A DNA stretch of 64,000 nucleotides from Xenorhabdus mauleonii (GTDB taxonomy: Bacteria; Pseudomonadota; Gammaproteobacteria; Enterobacterales; Enterobacteriaceae): assembly GCF_900113945.1 (NCBI RefSeq), contig NZ_FORG01000010.1, positions 100,104 to 164,103 of the forward strand, read 5' to 3'. Both the position numbers and the translations under genes were made by a program. Positions within the stretch are counted from its first letter, which is position 1; the number at the start of each line of letters is the position of its first letter. Below are positions 63,063 through 64,000 of this stretch, in pieces. The notes below the pieces were generated by a model. It was not told the DNA's origin. It was given only the letters and a program-made list of their open reading frames with translations, and did not search any database.

Positions 63063-64000
63063 GTACCAAATTCTTTGCGTTGCTGACACAGTTAGGCGCA
63101 GATAAATTGGCAAATGCTGCGGCATTGGGTACTAAAATTGAAATTACCCATATGGCCGTTGGTGATGGTGGTGGCAGCCTGCCGACACCGGATACCAAAC
63201 AAACCAAATTGATTAATGAAAAACGTCGTGCGGCGATTAACACGTTGAGCATCGATCCTAAAAACACCAACCAGATCATCGCTGAGCAGGTTATTCCTGA
63301 AGCTGAAGGTGGCTGGTGGATCCGTGAAATCGGCTTGTATGACAAAGACGGCGTGCTGATTGCAGTAGGTAACTGCGCGGAAACTTACAAACCGCAATTG
63401 CAGGAAGGTTCCGGCCGTACCCAGACTATCCGCATGATCCTGATTGTCAGCAGTGCTAACGCAGTGACACTAAAGGTTGATCCTTCAGTCGTTTTGGCAA
63501 CGCGTGAATATGTGGATGACTCTATCCAGAAACATGCGAACAGCCGCAACCATCCAGACGCGACGCTGAAAGAGAAAGGATTTGTGATCCTGAGTAGCGC
63601 AGTGGACAGCACTAGTGAAACGCATGCAGCGACACCGAAGGCGGTTAAAGCGGCTTATGATTTTGCGAAGGCTGCGGATAATAATGCGAATGGTCGTGTA
63701 CCGGCAGGGCGCAAAGTTAATGGCAAAGCACTGAGTGCGGATATTTCACTGAATTCTGCGGATGTTGGAGCATATTCCAAAGGCGAGACAGATGCCAAAG
63801 TGAATGAAGCTAAGGCGCAGGCAGATGCTGCTAACGAAAATGCTAATTCTCGTTTGGAAAAAAACAAGAATGGAGCGGATATTCCAAACAAAGACGAGTT
63901 TGTGAAAAACCTCGGTTTGGTGGAAACTCAAAACCTAGCTCGAAATGCGGTGCCAAGTTCACGGAAAATCAATGGAAAATCATTGAGTGGCGATATTGTT
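63059..64000 (+). CDS. Tail fibre protein H (P2 gpH-like), 3' end beyond the window
   Basis: At least 314 residues, incomplete. The N-terminal attachment domain (residues ~1-150) is well conserved: FFALLTQLGADKLANAAALG, THMAVGDGGGSLPTP, IREIGLYDKDGVLIAVGNCA. The shaft then shows fibre repeats: KVNGKALSADISLNSADVGAYSK-type units recur (VPAGRKVNGKALSADI, then VPSSRKINGKSLSGDI). The C-terminal receptor-binding part, which sets the killing spectrum, is outside the window. Confidence 0.92.
   Translation, partial: MSTKFFALLTQLGADKLANAAALGTKIEITHMAVGDGGGSLPTPDTKQTKLINEKRRAAINTLSIDPKNTNQIIAEQVIPEAEGGWWIREIGLYDKDGVLIAVGNCAETYKPQLQEGSGRTQTIRMILIVSSANAVTLKVDPSVVLATREYVDDSIQKHANSRNHPDATLKEKGFVILSSAVDSTSETHAATPKAVKAAYDFAKAADNNANGRVPAGRKVNGKALSADISLNSADVGAYSKGETDAKVNEAKAQADAANENANSRLEKNKNGADIPNKDEFVKNLGLVETQNLARNAVPSSRKINGKSLSGDIV

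Larger units (their letters stand above)
54512..64000 (+). mobile_element. P2/186-like prophage remnant, probable R-type tailocin (xenorhabdicin-like); continues past the window
   Basis: Order: CI repressor (minus), small early gene, gpA, SOS operon, gpX, holin, lysozyme, Rz/Rz1, V, W, J, I, H. Compared with P2, integrase, the capsid and packaging genes Q, P, O, N, M, L, and tail-completion genes R and S are absent from their positions. What is left is control, lysis, baseplate and fibre, the set expected for a contractile bacteriocin. Confidence 0.8.

Noticed and set aside
1..64000. CRISPR array, rRNA operon, transposase gene
   Set aside because: No regularly spaced direct repeats with unique spacers, no rRNA sequence and no transposase were seen in the window.

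Overview
The window reads as chromosome of an entomopathogenic member of the Morganellaceae, most likely Xenorhabdus (Photorhabdus is the alternative). This is inferred from three things: a backbone in the Escherichia coli 62-66 min order, a PixA-type inclusion protein (a family known from Xenorhabdus and Photorhabdus), and a P2-type tail locus that fits xenorhabdicin-like R-type bacteriocins. No database search was possible; product names rest on recognised motifs and remembered family sequences.

Backbone part 1 (1-15.4 kb): yggE, argP, rpiA, serA, fau, 6S RNA (ssrS), zapA, ygfB, pepP, ubiH, ubiI, gcvT, gcvH, gcvP, in the same neighbourhood order as E. coli. Small inverted-repeat elements sit between several of these genes, one of them between gcvH and the start of gcvP.

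Accessory block A (15.5-28.4 kb) lies between gcvP and ygfZ. It holds a LysE-type exporter, a decayed gcvP fragment, a lone formyltransferase-fold enzyme, three tandem small secreted two-cysteine proteins (two with the same palindromic operator at the same distance from the start), a MacB-like ATPase/permease + TolC + HlyD-like exporter operon, a remnant of a second MFS pump gene, a ThDP enzyme and an intact SmvA-like MFS pump.

Backbone part 2 (28.4-38.3 kb): HD-domain hydrolase, ygfZ, sdhE, ygfX, fldB, xerD, dsbC, recJ, prfB (programmed +1 frameshift), lysS, tRNA-Gly(CCC).

Block B (38.5-54.3 kb): an unrecognised gene broken at a poly-A run, cobQ-cobU-cobS-cobT (late cobalamin assembly), a PixA-like inclusion protein, a divergent acyl-CoA ligase/SDR pair, queH, a lipoprotein hydrolase, an orphan ExsA-like regulator of the type III secretion family with no T3SS genes nearby, 1.3 kb of gene-free AT-rich DNA, a bactofilin (ccmA) and a GNAT acetyltransferase.

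Block C (54.5-64 kb, runs off the end): a P2/186-like prophage remnant with CI repressor, iterated 14-bp repeats, gpA, a LexA-boxed two-gene SOS operon (74-aa protein + DinI), gpX, holin, SAR lysozyme, Rz/Rz1, and baseplate/fibre genes V, W, J, I, H. Integrase, all capsid/packaging genes and the tail-completion genes R and S are missing from their expected places, which fits an SOS-induced R-type tailocin rather than a phage.

Two interspersed repeat families recur: a ~94-bp element with a 16-bp perfect palindrome (three copies) and a 75-215-bp family whose ends resemble TATACCC...CAACTTG (two clear and two degenerate copies). No transposase gene, CRISPR array or rRNA was seen.
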